From Pseudoscleropodium purum (taxonomy: Eukaryota; Streptophyta; Bryopsida; Hypnales; Brachytheciaceae): DNA of 64,000 nucleotides. Positions within the stretch are counted from its first letter, which is position 1. Every line of letters begins with the position of its first letter. Below the pieces are notes generated by a model. The model ran no database searches. It was not told the origin of the DNA and saw only the letters and a program-made list of their open reading frames with translations. The stretch is from contig OZ017797.1 of the NCBI GenBank assembly GCA_963969395.1, forward strand, positions 806,001-870,000, in the 5' to 3' direction. The position numbers were made by a program, and so were the translations under genes. Shown here in pieces: positions 25,836 to 38,264 of the stretch.

Positions 25836-25919
25836 TTATGAGAGGTGATATTAAAGAGGTCCAGGTGTTAGAGGAGGTGGTATTAAAACTTGCCGGGTGC
25901 TACTGTAGTTATTACACTT

Positions 25920-26370
25920 CTTCCAGATTCCAGACTTGGAACAGAGAAAGGGTCCAGGTCGTGCAGCAAAGCCGGTCCGGTCAAATCCCCGGGATCGCCC
26001 ACCCATCCGCTCGCCGACGAACCTTGGTTCCCAAAACAAAGCTGAAGTCGAGAGCCACGCCAATTTTCAAACGCGGACCGTGAAGACGCCCGGGCCGGGT
26101 CGGCCGGGCCCGGTGGCGGGCGCGGGCCGGGGAGGGTTAAGCTTTTGGCAGGGTCTCCCGTGCTGCTCTCCGCGTGGGTTGTGGTTTTGCGAAGCCGTGA
26201 AGGTGCTGCGGGAGTTTTTGCTGCGATTACAGAGGTGAGGTGCCATAGCCGGGCAACAAGCGCGGGCGCCTCTTTAGGAATGCCACTGCCGGCCAGTGTA
26301 GCCTCGACGACGACAAAGACGAGGAGCTTGTTCGGCGGTGGAGAACATTGAGTGAGAGCTGCAGGCAGGG
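25920..26370 (+). promoter_or_regulatory. GC/CpG-rich promoter and 5' leader of the PP2A-A gene
   Basis: Composition jumps from AT-rich to strongly GC- and CpG-rich just upstream of the start codon. Seven runs of three or more G lie on the plus strand between 26092 and 26136, a potential G-quadruplex. No TATA box is obvious, as is common for housekeeping genes. A short upstream frame (ATG at 26280, stop TGA at 26349-26351, 23 codons plus stop) would end 19 nt before the main ATG if the leader includes it. The transcription start cannot be placed from sequence alone. Confidence 0.6.
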
Positions 26371-29300
26371 ATGGCCACGATGGCGATGGTGGACGAGCCG
26401 CTCTACCCGATAGCCATTCTCATCGACGAGCTCAAGAACGACGACATCCAGCTGCGCCTCAACTCGATCCGGCGTTTGTCGACCATCGCGCGCGCCCTTG
26501 GGGAGGATCGCACGCGCAAGGAGCTCATCCCGTTTTTGAGTGAGAACAACGACGACGACGATGAGGTGCTGCTCGCCATGGCCGACGAGCTCGGCGCCTT
26601 CATTCCACACGTTGGCGGAGTGGACTACGCGCACGTGCTGCTGCCGCCGCTGGAAAGCCTCTGTACCGTGGAGGAGACCGTCGTGCGCGACAAGGCCGTC
26701 GAGAGCTTGTGCAAGATTGGGGCGCAGATGAAGGAGCGCGACGTCGTCGAATGGTTCATCCCGCTCGTGAAGGTACCATTTTCTCGTTTCTTTCTTGTGG
26801 TTATGTTCGACATTTTTTTTAGGTTTTGCGTGCGGAGTAGGTGGAGTGGAGTCGAAATCTTTTTTCGTTTTTCTAGGTTTTTGGCTTCTGATCTATGTTC
26901 TAGGGTTTTGGTGTTTTATTGGAGGATTCGAGTTATTGCGAACCGCACTGATGCTGTTCGTGATTAGGGAGTGAGTTTTCTTTTCAGCAGGTCAATGTGA
27001 CTAATTAATAGTTACGGAGTCCTTGTTCATTTTGGACACTATATTCTTTCACTTCATATATTGTATTTGAGTAACATGAACTTATATTTAAACTTGTACC
27101 GTCATTGTACTCCTTTTGTAAAGTACATCTTTGTACTTTGAATTTGTATAAGATATAGTGCGCACAAGAAAAATAAGAATGATCAAGTCCACTGAAAAAG
27201 AGCTCCTGGATGCTTTAGGGGTTAATATTTCGCTGCCAGTGAGGGAGAGCTTCAAGGTTGGAGTCTGTTAGGGCAGACGATTTGTGTCGTTTTGTCCTCT
27301 TCTGCGCAGAGTGTTTATTGACTTTTGATTGTTATGTATGACATCAGAGGCTTGGTGCCGGGGAATGGTTCACTGCACGAGTGTCGGCCTGCGGTCTCTT
27401 CCACATCGCTTACAATAGTGCCCCGGATCTTCTTCGTGCTGAGTTGCGCTCGGTTTACAATCATCTCTGTCACGATGATATGCCCATGGTGCGTCGATCA
27501 GCCGCACTGAATTTGGGCAAGTTTGCGGCAACAGTTGAACCTATGTATCTCAAGTCCGACATCATGACCTTCTTCAGGGATCTCACCCTAGATGGTACGC
27601 GTGTACCTTCGGGAATGTTATGTGCGTTTTTGCTATCTGGAATTGAATCTAAACACCGTGGGAATGGTGAATAATGATGTCCTAGATTTTGCCCACTCGA
27701 TCTGGTCCCTTACTCATCTTTCACGCGGCGCAATTGAGGTTTCGATCGCCACGCGAATTGTCCAATTCGTTGTAAAAAAGCATGACTTTTGAATGAGCCG
27801 TTCTAGGTCTATTTAGTGCTGTGAAGCCTGGATTTTTGTTGTGAATACATATTCTTTTGTATCCCTCTACGGACATTTCTGCGGTTGTATAGTGGTCTTC
27901 AGTTGCATAAGGCGGTTCTGAGCTTGCATTGACTAACCGCAGGAATTTTTTACTTCGAGTCTAGATGTGCCAATTCTGAAGGAAATCTTTCTAAGATACT
28001 GGAAATCCCAGTCGGATTTAAATCGGCCCAAGATTGACAGCGAAATCTTTTTTGCAGATCAAGACTCCGTAAGGCTTCTAGCAGTGGAGGGTTGTGCTGC
28101 ACTGGGCAAACTTCTGGAGCCTGCGGACTGTGTGGCAAATGTTCTTCCAGTAATTGTGAGCTTCTCACAGGTAGGAAATTCTCATCCCATTTTCTCAAGC
28201 ATCTGGTCATTTGACTCTTTTCCCTTCTATCACCTACATCTTGCCTGGTAACTCTGCAATTGGGTACCTACTATGTCTAATACTTGATATTTTGAACAAT
28301 GTGGTGGGAGATATTGGAGTTACTCAGGTTGTAAGAGTGGGTTTGCTTCACTTGAAACCGTGTTCCGAGCATATTTATTTTGCTTACGAAGCCGAGTTTT
28401 CTTAGTCTCTAATCTCTCCATCAGTACTAGATTAACTGTTGGGGTTTCTGAATAATCAGTGCACTTTACTAGCCTCCGTATACATGTTTTAGATGTGCGA
28501 AGTTTGCTTACTCGCTGCCTCCGATCCAGACGCCAGAGAGAGTCAAGGAAGAAATATTTAAAGAGGACATGTCTTATTCTGCTATTTGATTTAGAGCGAG
28601 GTACTTTATAGTGCATTTAGGAATCACTATCTGATTCCGTTGACTTTCTTTACCAATGTGTGAACCTGCTTCTTCTTCTATTATAGGGTGGTCAGAGAGC
28701 CTTCGGCAGAGATAGTTCTCCATGTACAGTCTTAGGTTTGTACTAATCAGCTCGGGATTTTGCTTGTGGGATTCCAGGACAAATCATGGCGGGTACGCTA
28801 TATGGTAGCTAACCAGTTGTACGAGCTTTGTGAGGCAGTTGGACAAGAGCCAACCAGGTGCTTATCTGAGAATTTCTTTTTATGCCCATGACATCACTGC
28901 GAGCTCAAATTTCCTGCCCATTATGCATCCTGAAGTTTCGCTTGTGGATCTGTAAGATCTTTCCTTGTATTTAATTTACATGGAGGTGAAAGTTGTTATG
29001 AAAGTGTTATTGTGGATTTATATGCTGTTTTGAAGTGAACCTGTGTGGACGCTAGGGTGATGTATCTGCAAATATTACTTGCATGAACAGAATGATCTTT
29101 TGTTGAAGCGGAAGTTATTACTTGAGGAAAATTTAGTTTTGATGGAGATTGTACTATTTCTTGCTTTGAGAGTGTTTGAGGCGTTGATCAACTACCTTTG
29201 TCTTTGTAAGTTGCTTGAATGTGAGCGCTCACATGTTCTTGTATTTCTCGATTTCTAGAACGGAGCTAGTCCCAGCCTACGTACGTCTGCTACGGGATAA

Positions 29301-31565
29301 TGAAGCAGAGGTGCGTATTGCAGCAGCAGGCAAAGTAACTAAGTTCTGCGGGATCGTCAGTATCCAAGTTGCACAGCAACATATACTCCCATGTGTGAAG
29401 GTATATTGTCTGTGCTCAATTGGAAGAGCTCATTGCTCCTGCTTCAGTTCCTACTTCTGTTTGGTTTTTCATGCTGTCACTTTTTAACGCTTTGTGGCAT
29501 TAGCACGTCTTCAATCCTCGTTTTTCCTAATCAATTTGGATACTATTTCAGGAGTTGTCAACGGATTCATCCCAACATGTACGAGCTGCACTTGCATCGG
29601 TTATCATGGGAATGGCTCCGTTGCTAGGAAAGGTTAGACACGTTTTCTTCTGTCTTTATTTGCTCGAATTAATTCTCTGTTTCATTATGGTTTTCAAAAT
29701 TTTGAAATGAACGGGCGTCTATTTTGCATAGGTTTACTGATCAGGCCTGCTTTTTTATACGACCCTCCACACCGTATTCCCAATTGAATGGAAGCTGTTG
29801 TGTATCTTTCCTCATTGCATCTTTTTGCAACTTCGCAGGAAGCCACTATTGAGCAGCTTCTTCCTATTTTTCTAGCGCTTTTGAAGGACGAGTTTCCAGA
29901 TGTGCGACTAAATATCATCAGCAAGCTAGACCAAGTCAATCAAGTAAAGAGTTAATTCTGCCTGTAAAAATATCATGACACATGCCATAATTCTAAAAGT
30001 TTTAGAAATTGTTTGTGACCTGTTTTTATCTTTCTTTCTCTTTTTCTGAATGTGTTATCCTCTCGGTTAGTGGTGACAAGGGTGATGTTTTCTAAAATTC
30101 AGCTATTTGCTTACAGGTGATAGGCATTGATTTGCTATCCCAGTCATTATTGCCAGCTATTGTTGAGTTAGCGGAGGATCGGCATTGGCGCGTCCGTCTG
30201 GCCATTATTGAATATATTCCATTATTGGCCAGTCAATTAGGTGTTGACTTTTTTGACGACAAATTGGGCGCTCTTTGCATGCAGTGGCTTGGGGATCAGG
30301 TTCACTCATTACCATCTAGCAATGCATATGCGGCTTTGCTACTTGGAAGATAATCTTTTTACTTATAAGAGTGAACAATTTTTTGGAAATCTGTTGCTGG
30401 CTTCTGGAGGCAAAGAGAGCCACCGGCTTGTCAGCTTGCATGTTTGGGTCTTGTTCAATTTTCTTTCATTGACAGTTTGAATGCATCAGGTTTACTCTAT
30501 CCGAGAGGCAGCTGCCAATAACCTTAAACGCCTTGCGAAAGAGTTTGGTCCTGAGTGGGCTTTAGAACACATTATTCCACAGGTACTTGCCAAATTAGAG
30601 CAAACTACTTTGAGGTCTGATCTTGTATCAAGTGTGAATTCTTCGGCTCCTATTTTTGGAGTGTCTACAGTTTAGTGATAGCCCTCTGATCCGCAAGATA
30701 CCAAGTTACTTCTGGAAGATAAGCTTATTTGTGTAATGTGAATATTTTCTGATGACCTCGTGGGAGCTGCAGGTGATGGAAAAAATTAACAATCCTCATT
30801 ATTTGTACCGCATGACGGTGCTTGTGGCAATTTCTCTACTAGCCCCCGTAGTTGGTGCCGAAGCCACGTGCCAGACAATGTTGCCTGTGGTCATTAATGC
30901 TGCAAAGGACAGGTGCTCTCCCTATTTCCATGGAACTTTGCTATATAATCCTGCAATGGACAAAGATTTAAGAATTTTTAAAGTTAGCTTGGTGCTATAT
31001 CTTGTGTACTGAGCTTACTAAAATTTGGTTTGACAGGGTTCCAAATATCAAGTTCAATGTCGCCAAGATGCTGCAATCCATGATTCCCATTGTTGATTCC
31101 ACAGTAAGCTTACTTCTTTCGCCTTGGATGAATGAAGAACAGTGCCCTCCGCACTTATTTTTTTGTATGCAAGCTTGATACTTCTGACTCACTGAAGAAT
31201 TGGTGCAGTTAGTGCAGTTACATCTTGAACTCCCTTCTTTGGATGGTGGGCAAAATTTGCTGCTTTGAAATTGTGGTAGTTATACAAGTCATTAGTTCTG
31301 AGAAATACATCTGTGTTTGCATTGTTTTATGTTTGTCTATCTTCACTGGTTGTCTTACATCATGCACTAACTGGGAATCACTGAAAAACATATTATCAGG
31401 TAGAATGTTTACGTTAGCCTGACCTGTCCGAGTCAATATTTCCTGCAGGTTGTGGAGCAAACAATTCGGCCGTGCTTGTTGGAACTTCAAGAAGATCCTG
31501 ATGTGGATGTCCGGTTTTTTGCTGGTCAGGCCTTGCAAGCCTGTGACCAAGTGATGTGTGCTTAA
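26371..31565 (+). CDS. PP2AA: Serine/threonine protein phosphatase 2A, 65-kDa scaffolding subunit A
   Basis: The protein is the HEAT-repeat scaffold that joins the PP2A catalytic C subunit to a regulatory B subunit; plants use it in hormone, growth and stress signalling (family knowledge; Arabidopsis homologue RCN1/PP2AA). Twelve coding exons were built by joining frames at GT-AG sites: 26371-26772, 27348-27594, 28058-28170, 28778-28857, 29259-29400, 29552-29632, 29839-29943, 30117-30299, 30490-30582, 30773-30912, 31037-31103, 31449-31565. Together they give 1770 nt, 589 aa plus stop, the usual family length. Signature blocks include [75 protein letters not shown] and the C-terminal [14 protein letters not shown]. 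The start [15 protein letters not shown] was chosen because the reading frame opens there; the internal Met at codon 6 matches the common plant start and could also be used. Exon 1 is GC-rich, later exons less so. All junctions keep the frame, so the gene looks functional. Confidence 0.97.
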
Positions 31566-33100
31566 ACGAGCAATAAGCCTGCGACTTCATTCTCTCAATG
31601 GCTGTAATGTCGTTATTTTAGGAAGCTTGGGATAGTGTTTAGGAGATGCTCTTGTTAGTTCCTTGGTTTTCCCGCACTGGTGTTCAAGTTGAATGTACCA
31701 GATGTGAAGTGCGAATTTGGCTTCTCAAGGGACCCATACCAGTTGGTGACGGAGTCTTTGTAAAACTAGGCAACCAGCAGGGACCATTCAGGCCTTAATC
31801 TACAAAGGCCCACCAGTGAATGTGCCTTTATAAAATCCGATCCTTTCTGTATTTACTCCTGTTTGTATATCTTCTTCAGGAGGAAGCTAGTGAAATGGAG
31901 CCTGACCTCACAAGTTGTGACTTGATTAAGCAGTTTATGGCCAGTTTCAGAACTGTCTCTTCGGTGATCTTACCAATCTTTGATTGGGTCGTCCTGTTGT
32001 TAACTTTGATCTGGCGGAATCATTATATAACATTCTTTTCAGTGTATGGTTTCCATGCTTCGTCCAGTTCTTCTGTGCTTTCCTCTGTGGTCGTGTTTAT
32101 GTTAGTGTATGGTGCTTTTAATATTCTTGTACTTCATGCTCTTTGTGTGACTGTTTTTTTTGAATTTGTGACCTTATTCTTCTCTCTGATCGTGTTCTTA
32201 TTCGTGATTTTGTGTGTTTCTGATCGTGTTCTAGCACTTCGCGGTTTATGTGGTGTTCTTGTTTATTCTCATGCTGGTTTGCCAGTCCTGTTTTACTTCA
32301 TAACCTCGTGATGTCAAGTCTGCTTTACGAGGCAGATTTGTAACCATTCCATTGGATAGTCAGAAACTCATAATATTGTCCGTCTTTCTACACCCTTAAG
32401 GTCCGTTCCCACCTGACCCTAGATAGTAGCGAAGGGTAGGATAAACACATGCACGGCGGAATTGGGATTAGGATTCAAACGACAGCAGCAACCGAACCAG
32501 TCCTGTGGAAGTGCGGAGCAGGGTTTCAGTTTTTAGGTAGTGACCGTTCACGGTGACGGCTTCGTTGTCGGATCGGGCTACCACGACGCAGTAGAATCGT
32601 CCGTTCACATATGCTTTCATCGGTAGTGGTGTGTGCCGGTGCATTGCAGGTGTTGCTGTGATTGTCTGGTCGCGTTGGAGCTAGTTCAGGCAAGTCGTCC
32701 GATGCTTGCGGTGTCGTCCATGTGGTTGCGCACTCAGCCTTTTCTCTAGCGCGTAGTGGATGCAAGACAAGAAGGATGCGCATGCAAGATGGCAAAACCC
32801 GAATCGCTATAATTTCAGATTATGCTAAGGAAAGGAGCAACGGAGTCGGAATGGAACCTTGACAACGATTTCGTTCTCAAACTTTGAAGCACATGTGGCA
32901 ATCGTATGAGAGTCGTAACCTGTGCAGAATTCGGAACAGGGCAGAATGACTTGAAATAATCTAAACTTGAACCACCTACTTACATTGCTGCTCATGCCCC
33001 GCCTGCAAGCACATGCACATGCACAGGTTCAACCTGTTCAGCACCGCTAGGCGGCTAATTAAGGAAGACGGCTCTTTCTTAATGGGCTAAAAGTATGTAA
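31566..33100 (+). other. PP2A-A 3' flank and moderately GC-rich non-coding DNA
   Basis: The 3' untranslated region should begin at 31566; no clear AATAAA lies close to the stop. A plus-strand frame at 31820-32311 encodes a hydrophobic, low-complexity peptide without a recognisable domain. It contains a possible acceptor ('cttcttcag' before 'gaggaagctag', about 31880), so an intron in the 3' untranslated region is conceivable. From 32400 to 33050 the DNA is richer in CpG. 'aaggtccgttcccacctgac' at about 32398 resembles the end of the inverted-repeat element at 53505-53981. Nothing coding is claimed. Confidence 0.4.
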
Positions 33101-33710
33101 CAACGGCCACTATCTCCTGAAATCTACATTTTCCACAGATTGACAATACTTATTGGACACACCTTAAAAAACTTTCCACCATTAAGAGACGCAACAACGC
33201 TCTTATCTACGCACCACATCACCACCCACATAGGCTCGGTGGTCACCAAACTCTGCAAGTGTGAACTCCGTTGCAATTAATGTAACTACACCTAAAATCA
33301 CAAGAATAAGCTCTATGGCACAATTGGCATGCTCTAAAAAATGAACAACAATTTTTGCACATTGTTGAAGGACTATGAATCAAAATGCATATGGTTCCAT
33401 AATTTTTTAATGCATTATGAATTAGTTACAAATTTTTAAAGATGCAACTAAAGGTGTAGGGTGCTTAAAGTTTTATGTAGGTGATGCCAAAATGCATTTG
33501 ATGCAAATGAAGAAATGACACTAGAAAGAAGTAAAAACAACAGAAAGTAACCCCAAAATTAACCACTTATAAGGTTGCCACCTCCATAGTTCTATAAATA
33601 GAGTTACATACTACTTAAAACTCACCTTATATTTGTCAGGGTTGATTTGTAGGAGTAGTCAATTTTAAGTGTTGTTAGTGGACTCAAATTCTTTCTATCC
33701 AAACTCTAGT

Positions 33711-34160
33711 ACCCTAGGGTGAATGCAAGAAACATTGTCTAGTACTATTTTGCGTCACACTTGTAGTTTTTAAGTTGTGATTGACCATATCTTTTGTAGA
33801 TTGAAGCCACTGTACTTAGATTCTTTTTGTGAAGATTAGTATTTAGACAATAATTAGAGAACTTATTTGTTATAAATTTTCAAAAACCATTTTATATTTA
33901 AATTTAAATTTAGCTAGTTTGTCACACTTTGCAGTTTAGGGTTTTTTAGTACTAAGGACTACCCACAATTATTGATTTAGGATAAAAAATTTTGTACTCT
34001 ATTTCCACACTAGAGAGGCATGTACCCACCTCAAAAAAATTTAAAAACATTATTTTATGTCCTCTACATTCATGCAAATAGGGTTCCCTATGCACGCAAT
34101 TCTGAACATTGAAAATGGTTTCAAGATCATTCTTTTATTAAAATCTATTCATCATGAAGT
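33711..34160 (+). repeat. Dispersed repeat R2, copy 2
   Basis: It aligns with 3005-3450 in the same orientation: 'gggtgaatgcaagaaac', 'gtttagggttttttagtact', 'catgcaaatagggttcc' and 'gaacattgaaaatgg'. It has no coding capacity. The surrounding 33100-35660 holds no recognised gene. Confidence 0.6.
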
Positions 34161-35663
34161 CTTCTCAAATTTTCACTTCTTAGTTTCTTTAAAAATTGTT
34201 TTCCCTATTTTTTACAAATAAAAACATCAAAGTATCTATTTTCATAAGATTTTGGACTTTTCTAGTTCTCCTACTTAAAATTTTTTTCTATGCCTTTCCT
34301 TCCTATGGTACCTTCTCCTTAAAGGTTTATAAATTAAACATATTTTTAAATATTTTTTTAAATTTTATAGTACTACTAAAAAATTCATGAATATTGTAGA
34401 CAATGCAACAAAAATGGCCGGTGTTTCTTGCATTCACCCCCTAACACTAGGTGGTAACAAATCCTTGGACTTGTGAAAAGTACAGTTATGGATCTTTGAA
34501 ATGACTTATTAGACCAAGCATTATGGCCCATTATAATTTTGAGCCTTTTAGCTTTCTAGCATTTTTTAATCCATAACCTCAATAGAAGCCATTTTAAGAC
34601 AAATGACTTTGTCAATAGATGAAAAGAGGCTTCTTTTTTTTCACACTATGGAGTGACTTTAGTGTTATGATGTTCTTATTAGATTCTTGATCAAGATCCA
34701 ACCATCCAATATTGAGTTGGGTCCAGTAATGTGAAAGTAGACCCATTATGAGAATAACATCCCTAGCTTACTACTACTATGCTTGGCATGTTATTTCTCA
34801 TAATGAGACTTATGTTTGCATTTACATTACCAAATTCATATAATATTTCAAATTCTTCAAATTTTCTAATGACTATGCCAATGCTTACCAATGTTAATCT
34901 TGAAATGAAGGTCACTTTAGTGGCTATCATTTGGCAACCATTCCAAGCTAGCCCTACAAGGTTAGTTCCCAAGGTAAATATATTAGTTTCTTATATATAA
35001 ACTCTTCATTTTATTTAGTATAGTCCACACTAAAAATAGATACCATTGTAGTATGAGATAATTTCATTTAGTGTTGATCCCATGATTTAAGAAAATCCAC
35101 ACTAATTAGTAATTGATTTAAAATTTTTTTGAATAGTGTTGCAATTACTTGTATAGTGTTGTCTTTATCATTTATGGTGTTTGCAATGTATAAGACACCA
35201 TTTTACCACTACAAACTTAGAGTGATGTACAATCTATAGAAATTGATAATTAAAGCTCTATTTAGGGTAGCCTATGTTTATAGGAATAATGCTATTTGAG
35301 AAGCAAATCTAATAGAATAATGATTGTAGTTAGAAGAGGATTATACTCCATGAGGTAACACCACCTAAACACATTCAAATATTAAGAGTTTTAGCCGATG
35401 GCTCCTATCATTGAATTGTTGAAGCCTATGTTGAGTATTGCTAGCAACAACAAAGCGATTCATGTAGATTTCCAATGCATTTTTAGAACTTTGTATGAAT
35501 AATCTTTGAATTTTCAAAGTACTCAGAAATAGGTGTATCCAAAATCAACCTTAGATTCTCATGTATTGAATTTGTACAATTTAGACAAAAATCTAGATGA
35601 GATAGTTTTATAAAGAGGGCACAATTAGATGTTGTCGCCTTAATAGTGTTTGTTTTGAGTTCT

Positions 35664-35974
35664 TTAACCCCTAAAGGACCAAGCTGCGTTTTTTGGCAAC
35701 ATAGCGAATTTGGGCTGCTCGCTACAAATAAAGTTTTAATTATTTTGTGCTGAAATTTTCACTAAACATAATCTTGAGGAGTACCTTCAAGGCCTAACAA
35801 TTTTCGTAACTTTTCACTACATGTTCAAAAAGTTATTGCACCATGTAGTGAAGCTACTCCTCAAGATTATGTTTAGTGAAAATTTCAGCACAATATAATT
35901 AAAACTCCATTTGTAGTGAGCTGCCTAATTCGCTATGTTGCCAAAAAAATACAACTTGGTCCTTTAGAGGTTAA
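35664..35974. mobile_element. Palindromic derivative of the TTAA element family (311 bp)
   Basis: The ends are TTAACCCCTAAAGGACCAA and its near-complement TTGGTCCTTTAGAGGTTAA. The two arms are complementary over about 140 bp ('ggcaacatagcgaatt', 'ttagtgaaaatttcagcaca', 'cctcaagattatgttta') around a ~75-bp unpaired centre. Each arm matches the terminal ~200 bp of the elements at 46188-47371 and 52695-54585. So this copy consists of one terminus plus its inverted duplicate, like a fold-back or solo-end derivative. Confidence 0.75.
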
Positions 35975-36059
35975 ACTATGACAAACAAGTCACTCATGAC
36001 AAGTGCCTAGGGAATGACCCATTAGAATATTACATCAAATCCAAGATAGAGTCTTAAAA

Positions 36060-36550
36060 AAAAAAATGAGATTAGAACTACATTAGGTTGGTCAGTAGCC
36101 AAAATCAATGCCTTGGATGATGGTGATGGAGTTATTAGTAATTGCTTTAGGAACTTCTACCTTTTCAATGCAAATTCATCACAAGAAGTGATTTTTTTAT
36201 TTCTTCATATTGTGGCCATATTAGAAAATATTGTGACTTGCTTTCGGTGGCACTAGATGACTATTATAGATACACTTTAATTTGTTGGTTTTGGAATAGT
36301 CTAAAGACTGCTTTAGGTTAATTGGGCAATACATTTAAAAAAATTTACAACAAATTTATACTTTGTTCAAAAAATAAAATTTCAATTGTTGTCTTCATTT
36401 CTCACATTTATCTTAATATCTTTATATAGAAAAAAACTAATTTTTTTGCTAATGGTAGAAGGACAAACTACTTGTTTTACCTATCATAGGCTAGTTTATC
36501 TTACATCCACTACACTATTAATGAAATTTAGGACCAAAATAGCTCACCTT
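36060..36550 (+). repeat. Dispersed repeat R3, copy 2
   Basis: It aligns with the reverse complement of 14560-15090. At about 36010-36035 it retains the sequence corresponding to the hAT MITE insertion point at 15137-15343, without the MITE ('gacaagtgcctaggga', reverse of the 'ttcctaagtgcttgt' flank). No coding capacity is seen. Confidence 0.6.
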
Positions 36551-37479
36551 GCACTAAATTCTAGTTCATGACTCTTAAGCATTATCTACATTCAACCAAC
36601 TTTGGCCTACTCTTTATACATCAATTTATCCCCTTAGTAAAGGTATAAAATTAGTAACACCTATAGAAGTTAGTCTACTATGGAAATTATTGGTAGTACA
36701 ATATAGGAATTAGCATCATATGGAATAATAGGATAAATTAATATAATAGAGGATTAGAAGATACTCGTTCAACTTATCTTTAAATTACCAAATGAAAATA
36801 TCTCAATGGAAAAAGTTCAAATTATTTGTATTACTAGACATGCATAAAATATAAGCAAACATTTATGCTACAAGAAGCTCCATTCCTATGGCATGTGCTT
36901 GCTTTCAAAGTAAGTACTAGAATCTCTACTTGAATTTTTGCATATTTTTTACTTATATCTTTGTACAAATACATTATCTTGATTTCATTCAAACTAGTTC
37001 TAAAAAATAGTTGTTTTTAAAATATTCAAGCATTACTTTGAATGGATGACTTTAAAAGCACTATAATTATAATGCAAAATTTCCATCCTCATTATTGGTT
37101 TCAACCAATGTTGTGTAGGTATTTTCTAAACCAATAGTAGGGTAGTAGAATGGTCAACTTTGGTTGATTATAAATATCAACTTGAGGACTTTTACATGTC
37201 AAATGAACTAAACTTGATTTTTTAGTAAGGTTCTCTAATTGTACACACAAAATTAGTTTCAACTCACAAGGTAGACCAACCCATGGCCACCATCTACCTA
37301 TTATTGCCATCCTATTTTTTATCCCTTACCAATATAGGTTGTTAATAGGACATTTATGACTCCACTCTATGGGTAGTCTTGTAATTTCATGGTATACCAC
37401 TTAAAAATTCACAATTTCAATCAAAAAATTATAATTCCACTTGAGTTTAATTCATGAAACAAGCACACCTCTAAATTAT
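36551..37479. other. AT-rich intergenic DNA, no gene seen
   Basis: Nothing recognisable on either strand. Confidence 0.45.
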
Positions 37480-38264
37480 GTGCCCCTGTTGAGCTGGCCC
37501 CAAGATATTCAGATAGCAAACCAGGATGCTAATAGGCTGGTCTACCTTGACGAAATGAATTATTTTGAAGAAGTCTGCCTAGATTTCAGCACTCCAATTT
37601 TTAGAATTTGGGGAAATTCAAGACTTCAAATATTTGAATCCATTCTAACATCCTTTATCCATTTAAACATTCTCATGATCATTTTTGTACTCTCGAAGAA
37701 TTATAATTTATGAATTCTCAAAACATTCACCATCCTCCTTTACATCGGAGCACTTAGACGTTGAAATTCGCAAACAAGGCTTTCCAACAGTCCAACACCT
37801 ATACAAGGCATTATTCATTAGATTCATCGTGCTTTTTCATTGAAACAGGGACAAGACCTCTACTTTCATCGAGTTGAAAAATAACTCTCATGAATCTAAG
37901 ACAGCTCAAATCAATGCCCAATAGGTGAAAGAAACACCTCAAACTAATAAGAGCTGACAATACACGGCTTCAATCTACAAGTCGGCTGTTTGTAGCAACT
38001 GAGAAACTGGCTTGAAAGTCCTATAAAACTTTACACACTAAAATCGGAGGGACCTCCACAAATGAAGGTTCATTTGTGCCAAAAATTACAGATTTCATCT
38101 CCTTTCCTCAAAGAAATAGATGGAAAAGGACCTCATTCATATCGCCCTCCTACGTTCACAACCTGAAGCATAAAAAACAGGGTCTGACTTTTATGAAAGT
38201 ACAATAATGAAGATTAGAACACGCCCCACTTGAGAGTTGAGCAAAACTGTTCGATCTCTTTCGC
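37480..38264 (-). other. Probable 3' flank / untranslated region of RPN8
   Basis: This segment directly follows the RPN8 stop codon on the minus strand and is less AT-rich than the DNA to its left, in keeping with transcribed sequence. A perfect 10-bp stem (CACAAATGAA against TTCATTTGTG, 38057-38078) lies inside. A plus-strand frame at 37441-37713 has no recognisable domain and is treated as chance. The polyadenylation site could not be fixed. Confidence 0.4.

Noticed and set aside
26227..26634. Minus-strand and alternative-frame long open frames over PP2A exon 1
   Set aside because: They are shadows of the GC-rich exon 1; the plus-strand frame matches the PP2A-A family residue by residue.
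31820..32311. 163-aa hydrophobic frame behind PP2A-A as a membrane protein gene
   Set aside because: Low-complexity Phe/Leu/Val/Ser composition, no domain, and its position fits 3' untranslated or flanking DNA.
37441..37713. 90-aa plus-strand frame near the RPN8 3' end
   Set aside because: No recognisable domain; it lies antisense in the probable RPN8 3' region and looks accidental.
38057..38078. Hairpin after RPN8 as a terminator
   Set aside because: Plant nuclear genes do not use stem-loop terminators of the bacterial kind; the short palindrome may be chance.
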